Of a DNA stretch of 28,308 nt, positions 1 through 7,877 are shown in pieces. The stretch is taken from assembly GCA_046348685.1 (NCBI GenBank), contig JAXMDT010000019.1, positions 1-28,308 of the forward strand, written 5' to 3'. Numbering within the stretch: position 1 is the first letter of the stretch; the number at the start of each line of letters is the position of its first letter. Source of the stretch: JAXMDT01 sp046348685. Lineage in GTDB: Bacteria > Pseudomonadota > Alphaproteobacteria > Rickettsiales > UBA998. The notes beneath the pieces were generated by a model that made no database searches, was not told the origin of the DNA, and worked only from the letters and a program-made list of their open reading frames with translations. A program made the translations under genes and the position numbers.

Positions 1-444
1 AAGCAGGCTGGCATTGCCGCTGATATAACGCGACTCCAGCCTTTCATAACGCGCCAGCATGGCGGAAGCGACAGGATCGAACAATCCAACAATAAAGATA
101 CCCAGAATGACGCCCAGCAGCGCTCCCGGCATTAAAAACTGCCAGACGGAAACGCCTGCCGCCCGCACGACTACTAGTTCCTGCGTGCGGGTCAGCTTGG
201 CGAGCGCCAGCATCCCGCCAATCAGAATCGCGTAGGGCATTAGCTGCTCGGCAAGGTACGGCAGCCGCATGAAGGACATCTCCAGCGCTACGGAAAAACC
301 CACATTCGGTTTTTCGGCAATGCGGCGGATCAACTCGACGAGATCGGCAAAACCGCCAATGGCAAGCAGCACGCCAAGGGTGATCATAATCGAATAAAAG
401 ACCTGGCGGCCGATATAGGTGGAAAGCGTGAGCGACAATTTCAT
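1..444 (-). CDS. lptG: LPS export ABC transporter permease LptG, N-terminal part
   Basis: This gene runs off the left edge; only its first 148 codons are present. The reverse-strand reading starts MKLSLTLSTYIGRQVF and continues through a first membrane segment (about residues 15-33), a LVELIRR stretch, a second membrane segment and the RTQELVVVRAAGVS motif. That motif is characteristic of the LptF/LptG (YjgP/YjgQ) family. LptG pairs with LptF and the ATPase LptB in the inner membrane to extract lipopolysaccharide and pass it to the periplasmic Lpt bridge. Its ATG overlaps the lptF stop codon as ATGA, so the two are translationally coupled, as in most Gram-negative genomes. Being second after lptF, and carrying the shorter QELVVVRAAG form, it is called LptG. 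The family call is firm; the rest of the protein cannot be seen. Confidence 0.9.
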   Translation of the reverse strand, partial: MKLSLTLSTYIGRQVFYSIMITLGVLLAIGGFADLVELIRRIAEKPNVGFSVALEMSFMRLPYLAEQLMPYAILIGGMLALAKLTRTQELVVVRAAGVSVWQFLMPGALLGVILGIFIVGLFDPVASAMLARYERLESRYISGNASLL

Positions 445-1550
445 GCAGCATTCACTTTCTGTGGCGTGCGTACGGCATCATGCTGAAGACGCCAGAAAAG
501 ACAGCCGATTAATGCTAGGGGAAAAATATAGGCAAAAGGCCAGGCCATAGGCAGCTTGACGAGCATGTTGATCAGGCCAAAATCACACAATACCAATCCC
601 AGCGCAATGGCAGAGGACATAGCAATGCGCTTCCAGATGCCGCGGCGCGAGAACTCGCCCGAAATCACGGTGATGACGGCAAGCAGCGCCAGAGCCAATG
701 TAAACATAGGCCAGGTCAAGCGTTGATGTGCTTCCGAACGGAAACGGTTTTCTTCAGCGGAAGCTTCCGCTTCGGGCGAGAATAATTCGGAAAGGTAGCG
801 TTCTTTCGCCTCACGAGGCCGCGTTTTGCTCGCTTCGGCGTAAAAATTGAGATCGACATTATAGCGGTCGAAATCAAGCCAAGAAATGCGCCCGTCCTGC
901 TCTTCCTGGCGCATGCCGCGCATCAGGTTGAAGCTGGGACCGGAAGGCGTATTCACGATCTGTCCCTCTTCCGCCATCATGGTCACGGCATGATCCTTGA
1001 CGCGGTTATCATGGACGAGGATGCCTTTAAGCAGGCCGTCATTGCTGCGCTCGCGCACATAAACCGTTAGCCCGGCCATAGGCGTATTGAACACTTCTTC
1101 CTGCAGCATTACCGATGAATAATTGCTGCGAAGGAAAGTCTGCAGATCCTTGAATTCTCGGTTAGCCGCAGGCTGCAGCCACAAGGTATTTATGTAAACA
1201 AAGACAGTAAAAATCAGCGCCATGACGATAGCCGGAAATGCCACTTTCATAGGGCTGAGCCCCGATGCTTCGAGCACGGTCAGCTCGGAATCCTGGGCAA
1301 GGCGCTGATACGCGAATAGCGTAGAGACGAATAAAGCAACCGGAACGACGATCACCAGCAACGAGGGCAGCAAAAGCCCTGTGACACGCACGAATTCGAA
1401 GACGGAAAGCCCGCGATTGATGATAAAATCGATGAAGCGGAGCGCTTGCGTCAGCCAGATGATTCCGGTAAGGGTGAGCGTAATCATCAGCGCTGGCCAC
1501 AAAAGTAACCGCATGACATACAGGGCGTAGCGTTGCATGTCGTCACTCAT
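441..1550 (-). CDS. lptF: LPS export ABC transporter permease LptF
   Basis: The protein is 369 residues, a usual length for the YjgP/YjgQ family. It starts MSDDMQRYALYVMRLLLWP. Membrane segments lie near residues 15-35, 55-80 and 95-115. A large periplasmic beta-jellyroll domain follows (roughly 130-270), and three more membrane segments are at the C-terminus. The SELTVLEASGLSPMKV stretch is the cytoplasmic coupling-helix motif of this family. With LptG and LptB it powers LPS transport to the outer membrane. The frame is open upstream to 1976, but that extension runs antisense inside pepA, so ATG 1550 is the sensible start. It is divergent from pepA with only 31 bp between the start codons, so both promoters must fit in, or overlap, the flanking coding sequence. 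Confidence 0.92.
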   Translation of the reverse strand: MSDDMQRYALYVMRLLLWPALMITLTLTGIIWLTQALRFIDFIINRGLSVFEFVRVTGLLLPSLLVIVVPVALFVSTLFAYQRLAQDSELTVLEASGLSPMKVAFPAIVMALIFTVFVYINTLWLQPAANREFKDLQTFLRSNYSSVMLQEEVFNTPMAGLTVYVRERSNDGLLKGILVHDNRVKDHAVTMMAEEGQIVNTPSGPSFNLMRGMRQEEQDGRISWLDFDRYNVDLNFYAEASKTRPREAKERYLSELFSPEAEASAEENRFRSEAHQRLTWPMFTLALALLAVITVISGEFSRRGIWKRIAMSSAIALGLVLCDFGLINMLVKLPMAWPFAYIFPLALIGCLFWRLQHDAVRTPQKVNAA

Positions 1551-1581
1551 ACAAGAAGCCAACCCGAAACGGAAGAACATC

Positions 1582-3090
1582 ATGAAGCTTTCTTTTTCTC
1601 CGCTGACCTCCCTCAACAACACCGGAAAATCAGGTAAACCACAGGCGATTGCCATCCTTGTCAGCGACGCTTTATCCTTGAGCGGTCTAGCGGCGGATAT
1701 CGATAAGCGAAGCGGCGGACTCATCAAGCGCGGCATTAACGGCAAATTCAAAGGGAAAAAAGGTGAGATTCTTTCAATCGTCGCACCAGCATCGATCGGT
1801 GTCGAGCGTGTTCTGGTGGCCGGCACCGGGTCGGAAAAAGAGTCAAAGCCGGCATCGTTCGAAGATGTCGGCGGCGAGATTCTGGCCGCGGCGAATGCGG
1901 CTGGCGTGGCAGGCGTAACCGTCATCATCGATAAGATACCTGGTAAGATTAAAGTCAGCGAAGCAGCGGCCCGCATCGGGTTCGGCGCTATGCTGAAAAG
2001 CTACCGGTTCGATAAATACCGCACGACGGAAAAGCCGGAAGAAAAGCCTAGCGTTGTCAGTTTCACGGTTGCATCCGCGGATGAAAAAGCGGCGAAAAAG
2101 GCATACCAGCCGCTTGCGGCCTTGCAGGAAGCCATTTTCTTCACGCGCGATATCGTTTCCGAACCGCCGAATATCCTGCATCCGGAATCCTATGCGCAAC
2201 TGTGCAAGGGCCTTACGCGGCATGGGCTTAAAGTCGAAGTGCTGGGCGAGAAAGAAATGAAAGCGCTTGGCATGGGTTCCCTTCTTGGCGTCGGCCAGGG
2301 CAGCGTCCGCGAATCCAAGCTGGTGGTCATGCAATGGAATGGCGCGGATAAGAAAATGAAGCCGCTCGCGTTCGTCGGCAAAGGCGTCTGCTTCGATTCA
2401 GGCGGTATCAGCATTAAGCCGGCAACCGGCATGGATGAGATGAAATGGGATATGGGCGGATCGGCAACGGTCGTTGGCCTGATGATGACGCTGGCGCTCC
2501 GCAAAGCGAAAGTAAATGCAGTCGGCGTTATTGGCCTTGTCGAAAACATGCCGGATGGTAATGCGCAGCGCCCGGGCGATGTCGTCACCTCCATGTCTGG
2601 TCAAACCATAGAAGTGCTCAACACGGATGCGGAAGGCCGCCTCGTGCTCGCCGATGCGCTGTGGTACACACAGGATCGTTTCAAGCCGCAATTCATGATT
2701 GACCTTGCCACGCTGACCGGCGCGGTGATCATCGCGCTCGGTTCATCGCGCGCCGGAATGTTCTCCAATAATGATCAACTCGCAGAACGTCTCTTCAAGC
2801 TTGGTGAGGAAACCGGCGAGGAAGTCTGGCGCCTGCCGCTCGGCGACGTCTATGACAAGCAGATCAATTCGGAAATTGCCGATATGCAGAATATCGGCGC
2901 CGACCGTGAGGCAGGCAGCACGATGGGTGCAGTTTTCCTGCAGCGCTTCGTCAATAAATTACCATGGGTGCATCTCGATATCGCGGGCGTTGCCTGGAGC
3001 AAAAAACCGGCATCGACCCGTCCGAAGGGTGCCACCGCCTGGGGCGTAAAGTTACTGAATGCTTTCGTGCAGAAACACTATGAAAAATAG
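1582..3090 (+). CDS. pepA: Leucyl aminopeptidase PepA (M17 family)
   Basis: This cytosolic two-metal aminopeptidase removes N-terminal residues from peptides, in peptide turnover and cysteinyl-glycine recycling. The product is 502 residues, typical for family M17. The N-terminal macro-like domain covers about residues 1-165 and the catalytic domain the rest. The catalytic domain carries GKGVCFDSGGISIKP (lysine near 267) and the family signature NTDAEGRL at 347-354, which supplies metal ligands and the catalytic arginine. The start at 1582 is preferred over an in-frame ATG at 1537: a GGAAGA Shine-Dalgarno precedes 1582, and the upstream start would overlap the divergent lptF. The stop overlaps the next small gene by 11 bp. 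In Escherichia coli PepA also binds DNA; nothing here speaks to that role. Confidence 0.95.
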   Translation: MKLSFSPLTSLNNTGKSGKPQAIAILVSDALSLSGLAADIDKRSGGLIKRGINGKFKGKKGEILSIVAPASIGVERVLVAGTGSEKESKPASFEDVGGEILAAANAAGVAGVTVIIDKIPGKIKVSEAAARIGFGAMLKSYRFDKYRTTEKPEEKPSVVSFTVASADEKAAKKAYQPLAALQEAIFFTRDIVSEPPNILHPESYAQLCKGLTRHGLKVEVLGEKEMKALGMGSLLGVGQGSVRESKLVVMQWNGADKKMKPLAFVGKGVCFDSGGISIKPATGMDEMKWDMGGSATVVGLMMTLALRKAKVNAVGVIGLVENMPDGNAQRPGDVVTSMSGQTIEVLNTDAEGRLVLADALWYTQDRFKPQFMIDLATLTGAVIIALGSSRAGMFSNNDQLAERLFKLGEETGEEVWRLPLGDVYDKQINSEIADMQNIGADREAGSTMGAVFLQRFVNKLPWVHLDIAGVAWSKKPASTRPKGATAWGVKLLNAFVQKHYEK

Positions 3091-3361
3091 TCTTTTTACC
3101 TTCATCGTTGTTGCGTTGAGTTTTTCCAGCTCTTTTGCCGAGGAAGGCAATGACGGCTGTGTACGAGGTGGCTGCAGTGGACAAAGCTGCGTGGAAAGAA
3201 GCGCCGAGCCAGTTATGTCTACCTGCGAGTTCCTGCCGGAATATGTCTGCATTCAGAAATTCGCTATTTGCGAACGCCAAGCTGACGGCCAGTGTAATTT
3301 CACGCTAAAGCCGGATTACAAGGCCTGCACGAAAAACCCGGAAAAATATCAGGATCAATAA
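3080..3361 (+). CDS. Small secreted eight-cysteine protein
   Basis: This 93-residue protein begins with a clear Sec signal peptide: MKNSLF, a hydrophobic run FIVVALSF, then SSSFA before EEGND, with likely cleavage after residue 19. The mature part of about 74 residues holds exactly eight cysteines, including CVRGGCSGQSC and later spaced cysteines, a pattern I associate with 'eight-cysteine-cluster' proteins of unknown function. Four disulfides in the periplasm or outside the cell are likely. The start lies inside pepA (11-bp overlap, different frame) without an obvious Shine-Dalgarno, which suggests translational coupling. Its stop TAA shares a base with the holC ATG. The operon position reveals little, since its neighbours are cytosolic. 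No catalytic motif is visible; an inhibitor or structural role is only a guess. Confidence 0.75.
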   Translation: MKNSLFTFIVVALSFSSSFAEEGNDGCVRGGCSGQSCVERSAEPVMSTCEFLPEYVCIQKFAICERQADGQCNFTLKPDYKACTKNPEKYQDQ

Positions 3362-3816
3362 TGACCGACATTCATTTCTATCATTTGCTGACAACGCCGC
3401 TGGAAAAAGCTCTGCCACGTCTGATGGACAAAGCGCTGAAATCTGGCATGCGCGCCGTAATTTATGGGACAGAACAGCAAGTAGAGAATCTCGATCGGTC
3501 GATGTGGACGTTTTCACCAAATGCCTTCCTGCCGCACGGCACGCACAAAGACCCGATGCCGGAAGAGCAGCCGGTGTATCTTTCACCGAAACTGGAAAAT
3601 CCGAATGGCGCGACGCTGCTGGTTATCACGCATGGCGAACAGCCGCTGCTGGATAGCGGCTATGCGCGCGTGATTGATATGTTCGATGGCGGCAACGATG
3701 CCGAAGTCACCAGCGCCCGCCAGCGCTGGAGCGACTATAAAAAAGCAGGCCACAGCCTCACCTACATTAAACAAAAAGACGATGGCGGGTGGGAGAAAAT
3801 TGCTGAAGCTGCTTGA
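3361..3816 (+). CDS. holC: DNA polymerase III chi subunit HolC
   Basis: This 151-residue protein starts MTDIHFYHLLTTPLEKALP, the usual opening of HolC, with the FYHL segment and the Rossmann-like core. It also has the W-F-LPHGTHKDP region and the late family segments PVYLSP and VIDMFDG. Chi is an accessory subunit of the clamp-loader assembly; it links the replisome to single-stranded DNA-binding protein on the lagging strand. The pepA-holC neighbourhood is common in Proteobacteria and supports the call; here one small secreted-protein gene lies between them. The start codon overlaps the preceding TAA (TAATG). The gene ends 3 bp from the converging aceA stop codon, leaving no room for a separate terminator. 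Confidence 0.9.
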   Translation: MTDIHFYHLLTTPLEKALPRLMDKALKSGMRAVIYGTEQQVENLDRSMWTFSPNAFLPHGTHKDPMPEEQPVYLSPKLENPNGATLLVITHGEQPLLDSGYARVIDMFDGGNDAEVTSARQRWSDYKKAGHSLTYIKQKDDGGWEKIAEAA

Positions 3817-3819
3817 TTT

Positions 3820-5106
3820 CTAATGAAACTGCGCCTGTTCCGTTGAACCGGTGAGCGCGGTCGTTGAAGACTCGCCGCCGCTGATGGCAAGCGCCACCTG
3901 ATCGAAGTAGCCCGTTCCCACTTCGCGCTGGTGTTTCACCGCCGTGAATCCATCTTTCGCCGCAGCGAATTCGCGTTCCTGCAGATCGACGAAACCGGTC
4001 ATGTGATGCTCGCGGTATTTCTTCGCGACATCGAACATACCGTAATTCAGAGAATGGAAACCGGCGAGCGTGATGAACTGGAATTTGTAATTCATCGCCG
4101 CCAGCTCGCGCTGGAATTTCGCGATTGTGATATCGTCGAGGTTCTTCTTCCAGTTGAACGACGGCGAGCAGTTATACGCGAGCATTTTACCCGGATATTT
4201 TTTATGCACGGCTTCGGCGAATTTTTTCGCTTCCGCCAGATCGGGTGTCGAAGTTTCGCACCAGACGAGATCAGCGTACGGCGCATAAGCAAGACCGCGC
4301 GAGATCGCGCAATCGATGCCGCCTTTCATTTTATAGAAGCCTTCGACGGTGCGTTCTTTTTCTACGAATGGACGATCATATTCATCGATATCCGACGTAA
4401 TCAGAAATGCGCCATTCGCATCGGTACGCGCCACCAGCACGGTCGGCACATCGGCAATATCGGCAGCAAGCCGCGCGGCTTGCAGTTTCTGCACGGCTTC
4501 CGTTGTCGGCACCAGCACTTTGCCGCCCATATGACCGCATTTTTTCGCCGAAGCCAATTGATCTTCGAAGTGTACGCCCGCAGCGCCAGCTTCGATCATC
4601 GCTTTCATCAATTCGAATGCATTGAGGTTACCGCCAAAGCCCGCTTCGGCATCGGCGACAATCGGCTGCATCCAGTCGATCGAGTCATCGCCTTCGCCAT
4701 GATAGATCTGATCGGCGCGCAGGAGCGTATTGTTGATGCGCTTTACCACGGACGGAACAGAATCCGCCGGATAGAGGGATTGGTCGGGATACATGTGCCC
4801 GGCAAGGTTAGCGTCAGCCGCTACCTGCCAGCCGGAAAGATAGATTGCCTTGAGGCCCGCTTTCACCTGCTGCATAGCCTGATTGCCAGTGAGCGCGCCA
4901 AGTGCACGCACCGCCTCATCCTTTTTGCAGGTCTTCATGTGGTTCCAAAGCTTCTCAGCGCCCAGACGCGCTAGTGAATGCTCAACATGCACCGTACCGC
5001 GCAGCTTGGCGACATCCGCCCCGGAATAATCCCGCTTCACGCCTCCCCAGCGCTCGGAGGTTTTCCATTCTTTTTCAAGTTCTGCAGCCGATTTGAGTTT
5101 GGTCAT
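3820..5106 (-). CDS. aceA: Isocitrate lyase
   Basis: The enzyme splits isocitrate to glyoxylate and succinate, the first step of the glyoxylate shunt needed for growth on acetate or fatty acids. The 428-residue product matches the usual size of the shorter bacterial form. It carries the family signature KKCGHMGGKVLVPT with the catalytic cysteine at 190, and also WMQPIVADAEAGFGG (145-159), GVHFEDQ and NCSPSFNW. The start MTKLKSAAELEKEW at 5106 matches known N-termini; an in-frame TTG-type extension to 5142 runs through a palindrome and is less likely. Malate synthase is not in this window, but acetyl-CoA synthetase lies about 5.5 kb away. The 5' region carries candidate operators (see 5123-5137). 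No defects are seen in the active site. Confidence 0.96.
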   Translation of the reverse strand: MTKLKSAAELEKEWKTSERWGGVKRDYSGADVAKLRGTVHVEHSLARLGAEKLWNHMKTCKKDEAVRALGALTGNQAMQQVKAGLKAIYLSGWQVAADANLAGHMYPDQSLYPADSVPSVVKRINNTLLRADQIYHGEGDDSIDWMQPIVADAEAGFGGNLNAFELMKAMIEAGAAGVHFEDQLASAKKCGHMGGKVLVPTTEAVQKLQAARLAADIADVPTVLVARTDANGAFLITSDIDEYDRPFVEKERTVEGFYKMKGGIDCAISRGLAYAPYADLVWCETSTPDLAEAKKFAEAVHKKYPGKMLAYNCSPSFNWKKNLDDITIAKFQRELAAMNYKFQFITLAGFHSLNYGMFDVAKKYREHHMTGFVDLQEREFAAAKDGFTAVKHQREVGTGYFDQVALAISGGESSTTALTGSTEQAQFH

Positions 5107-5122
5107 GACACATACCTGTGTA

Positions 5123-5137
5123 AGAGATTGAATCTCT
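5123..5137. promoter_or_regulatory. 15-bp palindrome upstream of aceA, candidate operator
   Basis: AGAGATT-G-AATCTCT is a perfect 7-1-7 inverted repeat, ending 17 bp before the aceA start codon. A second small palindrome, TGCAGTGCA, lies at 5173-5181 in the same aceA upstream region. Glyoxylate-shunt genes are normally under carbon-source control, so an operator here makes sense. I do not recognise the binding protein, and the 15-mer does not match the TTTGCAAA-like motif I know for short-chain fatty-acid regulators. It could also form a small hairpin in the aceA leader. Confidence 0.45.
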
Positions 5138-5193
5138 ACCACATTGCCATGATTAGTTTAAAATGCCGTTAATGCAGTGCAACAAAAAAGGGG

Positions 5194-5436
5194 TTATTTG
5201 CTTTTCTTTAAATTTTCCAACTCCTTACGGAGCGTTTCGTTTTCCGCCCTTGCCTTTTCAGCCATAAGCTTTACCGCTTCAAACTCATCGCGGCTTACCA
5301 GATTGGTTTTGCTGAGAAATTTTTCCATTTGCGCGGCAATCATAGCATCGACTTCGCGCTTCATATCGAAAAGAGTACCCGTGGCGGATGAAGCCATCCG
5401 CGCAAAATCTTCAAATAATTTACTGTCTTTTTGCAT
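5194..5436 (-). CDS. ubiK: UbiK/BMFP-family accessory factor of ubiquinone biosynthesis
   Basis: This 80-residue protein opens MQKDSKLFEDFARMASSATG, then has VDAMIAAQMEKFLSKTNLVSRDEFEAVKLMAEKAR, matched in pieces to the YqiC/BMFP family, and a C-terminal coiled coil (RAENETLRKELENLKK). In enterobacteria UbiK is a membrane-associated trimer that helps aerobic ubiquinone biosynthesis through UbiJ and lipid binding. In alphaproteobacteria the relative is often found close to lgt, as here. AAGGT on the reverse strand a few bases before the ATG serves as Shine-Dalgarno. It points the same way as aceA, 87 bp downstream, but I see no evidence that they are one operon. Confidence 0.85.
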   Translation of the reverse strand: MQKDSKLFEDFARMASSATGTLFDMKREVDAMIAAQMEKFLSKTNLVSRDEFEAVKLMAEKARAENETLRKELENLKKSK

Positions 5437-5526
5437 TTTTTAGTGACCTTTCGTGCCGAGAGCGGCTAACCATTCTTTAACCTTAATATGGCTAGATTAA
5501 AACAATTTTCAACCGGACGTTGATTT

Positions 5527-6522
5527 ATGGGTACGTTTGTCGTTACCGGAGGCGCTGGATTCATCGGCTCCAATATTGCCGAGGGGCTCACCCGCCGTTA
5601 TCCCAACCACAAGGTGATGATCTGCGACTATTTCGGAACTGGCGACAAATGGCGCAATACCCGCAACCATCCTGTCGATGAAATCATTACACCAGGCGAG
5701 CTTTTTTACTGGCTCGAGATGCACGGTCAGGAAGTCGAGGCCATCATCCATATGGGGGCGATTTCCTCGACCACCGAAACCGATGCCGACCGCATCTTAG
5801 AGGTCAACTTCGCGCTTTCCAAAATTCTCCGCCTGTGGGCGATCAAGGAACAAAAACGTTTTATCTATGCATCTTCCGCTTCCACATATGGCGATGGCAT
5901 GGAAGGATTTGATGACGATCTTTCCCTGCATTATCAATCCCGTCTGAAGCCGCTCAATACCTATGGCTGGTCGAAACAGCTTTTCGATTTTTATGTGGCG
6001 CGCAGTATTCATCGCGGCGAGCAGCAGCCGAAGCAATGGGCAGGTTTAAAGTTCTTCAATGTCTACGGCCCGAACGAATACCACAAAGCCGATCAAATGA
6101 GCGTCGTGTGCAAGATTTTCCCGCACGCGCGAGCCGGCCGCCCTGTCCACCTCTTCAAATCGTACAATCCGAAATATAAAGATGGCGGGCAGCTGCGCGA
6201 TTTCATCTATGTGAAAGATTGCGTCAACGTGGTGCTATGGCTGCTCGATAATCCGAACGTAAACGGTCTTTTCAATGTCGGCACCGGTGAAGCCCGTTCC
6301 TTTGAAGATTTGGCAAAGGCGCTTTTCCATGCAGTAGGCCAGCAATTCCGTGTCCAATATGATGAAATGCCGGACGCGATCCGGGGTAAATACCAATATC
6401 ATACGGAAGCGAAAATGGATCGCCTACGCGCTGCCGGTTATACGCAGCCCTTCCATTCGATCGAAGAAGGCGTGCGCGACTATGTGCAGAAATACCTGAT
6501 GAAAGACGATCAGTATATCTAA
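5527..6522 (+). CDS. hldD: ADP-L-glycero-D-manno-heptose 6-epimerase
   Basis: HldD inverts C6 of ADP-D-glycero-manno-heptose to give the ADP-L-glycero sugar used in the LPS inner core. The 331-residue protein is an extended SDR. It has the NAD(P)-binding GGAGFIGS at 8-15, the HldD-type MGAISSTTETDAD segment, the catalytic serine in YASSAST, the YGWSK pair (Tyr146, Lys150), and KFFNVYGPNEYHK, which is distinctive for HldD/RfaD. Length and motifs are normal. The gene stands alone in its direction here, with no other heptose gene in view, and its stop codon abuts the stop of the converging gene at 6523. Its presence agrees with the LPS-export genes at the left edge and indicates a heptose-containing core. 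Confidence 0.95.
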   Translation: MGTFVVTGGAGFIGSNIAEGLTRRYPNHKVMICDYFGTGDKWRNTRNHPVDEIITPGELFYWLEMHGQEVEAIIHMGAISSTTETDADRILEVNFALSKILRLWAIKEQKRFIYASSASTYGDGMEGFDDDLSLHYQSRLKPLNTYGWSKQLFDFYVARSIHRGEQQPKQWAGLKFFNVYGPNEYHKADQMSVVCKIFPHARAGRPVHLFKSYNPKYKDGGQLRDFIYVKDCVNVVLWLLDNPNVNGLFNVGTGEARSFEDLAKALFHAVGQQFRVQYDEMPDAIRGKYQYHTEAKMDRLRAAGYTQPFHSIEEGVRDYVQKYLMKDDQYI

Positions 6523-7011
6523 CTAGCGATTTGATCCTTTTAACGTATTCATGCGTTCTGAAATTGCACCGTATATATTTGCATGACAGCTTTGGATATC
6601 TTCCGGAGAAAACACGATTCCATGCTTTTTTAACATTTCCACTTCCTCTGCAATTGCATTTTGAATGGGAACAGAAATTTTCTCTCCGCCAACATTAATT
6701 TCTGCAATAGCTTCTCGCTTACCCAAGCCTAAAAAGCCTAAAGCATTATTTTCAGCATTCTGTTCTGGACATGAAATAACAGTTGAAATGCCATCTTCCC
6801 TGACAATTTCGCGGAGTGTATTATCTTCGCTCACTTTATAATGATATTGGCCTTTATTTGTACCGTCACCAATGAATATAAAAGATACCAGCGGACTATT
6901 TGGATCTTTCAAAGATTTTGCAACTTCCATTTCGTAGGCGTGTTCAAGCCTTCGATCTTCAACGTTATCGGAGAGCTTTGCATTCTTTAAATCCATATCC
7001 AAATATATCAT
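6523..7011 (-). CDS. Hypothetical protein, AT-rich gene
   Basis: I do not recognise this 162-residue protein. It starts MIYLDMDLKNAKLSD at an ATG preceded by a good Shine-Dalgarno (AAGGTG, five bases away); a TTG start at 7041 is open but has no ribosome site. There is no signal peptide or membrane segment. The middle has SFIFIGDGTNKGQYHYKV, and the C-terminus looks helical. Two cysteines are present. The coding strand is much more AT-rich than its neighbours (about 37% GC in a 60-base sample, against above 50%), and codon choice leans to A/T third positions, which suggests recent transfer. It is wedged between hldD, tail to tail with no spacer, and the divergent lgt 56 bp away. Confidence 0.65.
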   Translation of the reverse strand: MIYLDMDLKNAKLSDNVEDRRLEHAYEMEVAKSLKDPNSPLVSFIFIGDGTNKGQYHYKVSEDNTLREIVREDGISTVISCPEQNAENNALGFLGLGKREAIAEINVGGEKISVPIQNAIAEEVEMLKKHGIVFSPEDIQSCHANIYGAISERMNTLKGSNR

Positions 7012-7067
7012 AAACACCTTAGTTTCCCAATGACGAAACAAAGATTTTAGATTACAAACTGACTAAG

Positions 7068-7877
7068 ATGCTCACTTTTCCGAATATTGACCCCGTCGCA
7101 CTGGAGCTCGGCCCTTTAATAATCCGCTGGTATGCGCTGGCCTACATAGCAGGTATCCTGCTCGCTTGGCGTTACGTAATATGGATTAACCAGTGTATGG
7201 CAGCGCCACTGATGACAAAAGAGCAGGTCGACGACCTTGTCATGTATACGGTGTTCGGTGTCGTGCTCGGCGGGCGAATCGGTTACATCCTGTTTTATCA
7301 AGCCGGATATTATTTTGAGCATCCAGGCGATATGCTTAAAGTCTGGCATGGCGGCATGTCATTCCATGGCGGGCTTGCGGGCGTACTTATTGCCTTTTGG
7401 TTATTTGCGAAAAAGCGTGGCATCCGCTGGCTGGCATTGATGGATCAGGCAGCCGCCGCGACGCCGATCGGACTTTTCTTCGGGCGCTGCGCCAATTTCA
7501 TCAACGGCGAATTATTTGGCCGCCCGACCGATGCGCCGATTGGCATGATTTTTCCGCATGGCGGCCCCCTGCCCCGTCATCCAAGCCAGCTTTACGAAGC
7601 CACGCTCGAGGGATTGCTTCTTTTTATTGTGCTTTTCATTCTCGTGCGCTTCACCCGCGCGCTTGATAAAACAGGCATGATCGGCGGCGCGTTCCTGTTT
7701 GGTTATGGCGCCAGCCGCTTCATCGTCGAATTCTTCCGGGAGCCGGACGAGCAGCTAGGACTGTTTTTCGGTTTCTTCAGTATGGGACAAATACTGTGCC
7801 TGCCGATGATCTTATTCGGCGGTTACTTGATTCTGCGCGCACAGAAGTTACACTCCACGCATGTCCGCACTGCTTGA
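7068..7877 (+). CDS. lgt: Prolipoprotein diacylglyceryl transferase
   Basis: Lgt moves a diacylglyceryl group from phosphatidylglycerol to the lipobox cysteine of prolipoproteins, the first step of lipoprotein maturation in the inner membrane. The 269-residue protein has about seven membrane segments. It carries HGGMSFHGG (His94 and His100) and the signature GRCANFINGELFGR with Arg140, matching the essential arginine and histidine sites of the family. The C-terminal RFIVEFFREPD motif is also typical. The last 17 bases overlap midA in another frame, so lgt, midA and pgeF form a tight operon, a known arrangement in alphaproteobacteria. The start at 7068 fits the usual N-terminal FPNIDPVALELGPL. 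Confidence 0.97.
   Translation: MLTFPNIDPVALELGPLIIRWYALAYIAGILLAWRYVIWINQCMAAPLMTKEQVDDLVMYTVFGVVLGGRIGYILFYQAGYYFEHPGDMLKVWHGGMSFHGGLAGVLIAFWLFAKKRGIRWLALMDQAAAATPIGLFFGRCANFINGELFGRPTDAPIGMIFPHGGPLPRHPSQLYEATLEGLLLFIVLFILVRFTRALDKTGMIGGAFLFGYGASRFIVEFFREPDEQLGLFFGFFSMGQILCLPMILFGGYLILRAQKLHSTHVRTA

Noticed and set aside
1551..1976. N-terminal extension of LptF by 142 residues
   Set aside because: The extension is antisense to pepA and unlike any LptF N-terminus; ATG 1550 gives the normal length.
3931..4974. Long rightward open frame of 347 codons
   Set aside because: It lies wholly antisense to isocitrate lyase, whose full-length product has all family motifs; the antisense reading is rich in arginine, histidine and phenylalanine with no recognisable domain.
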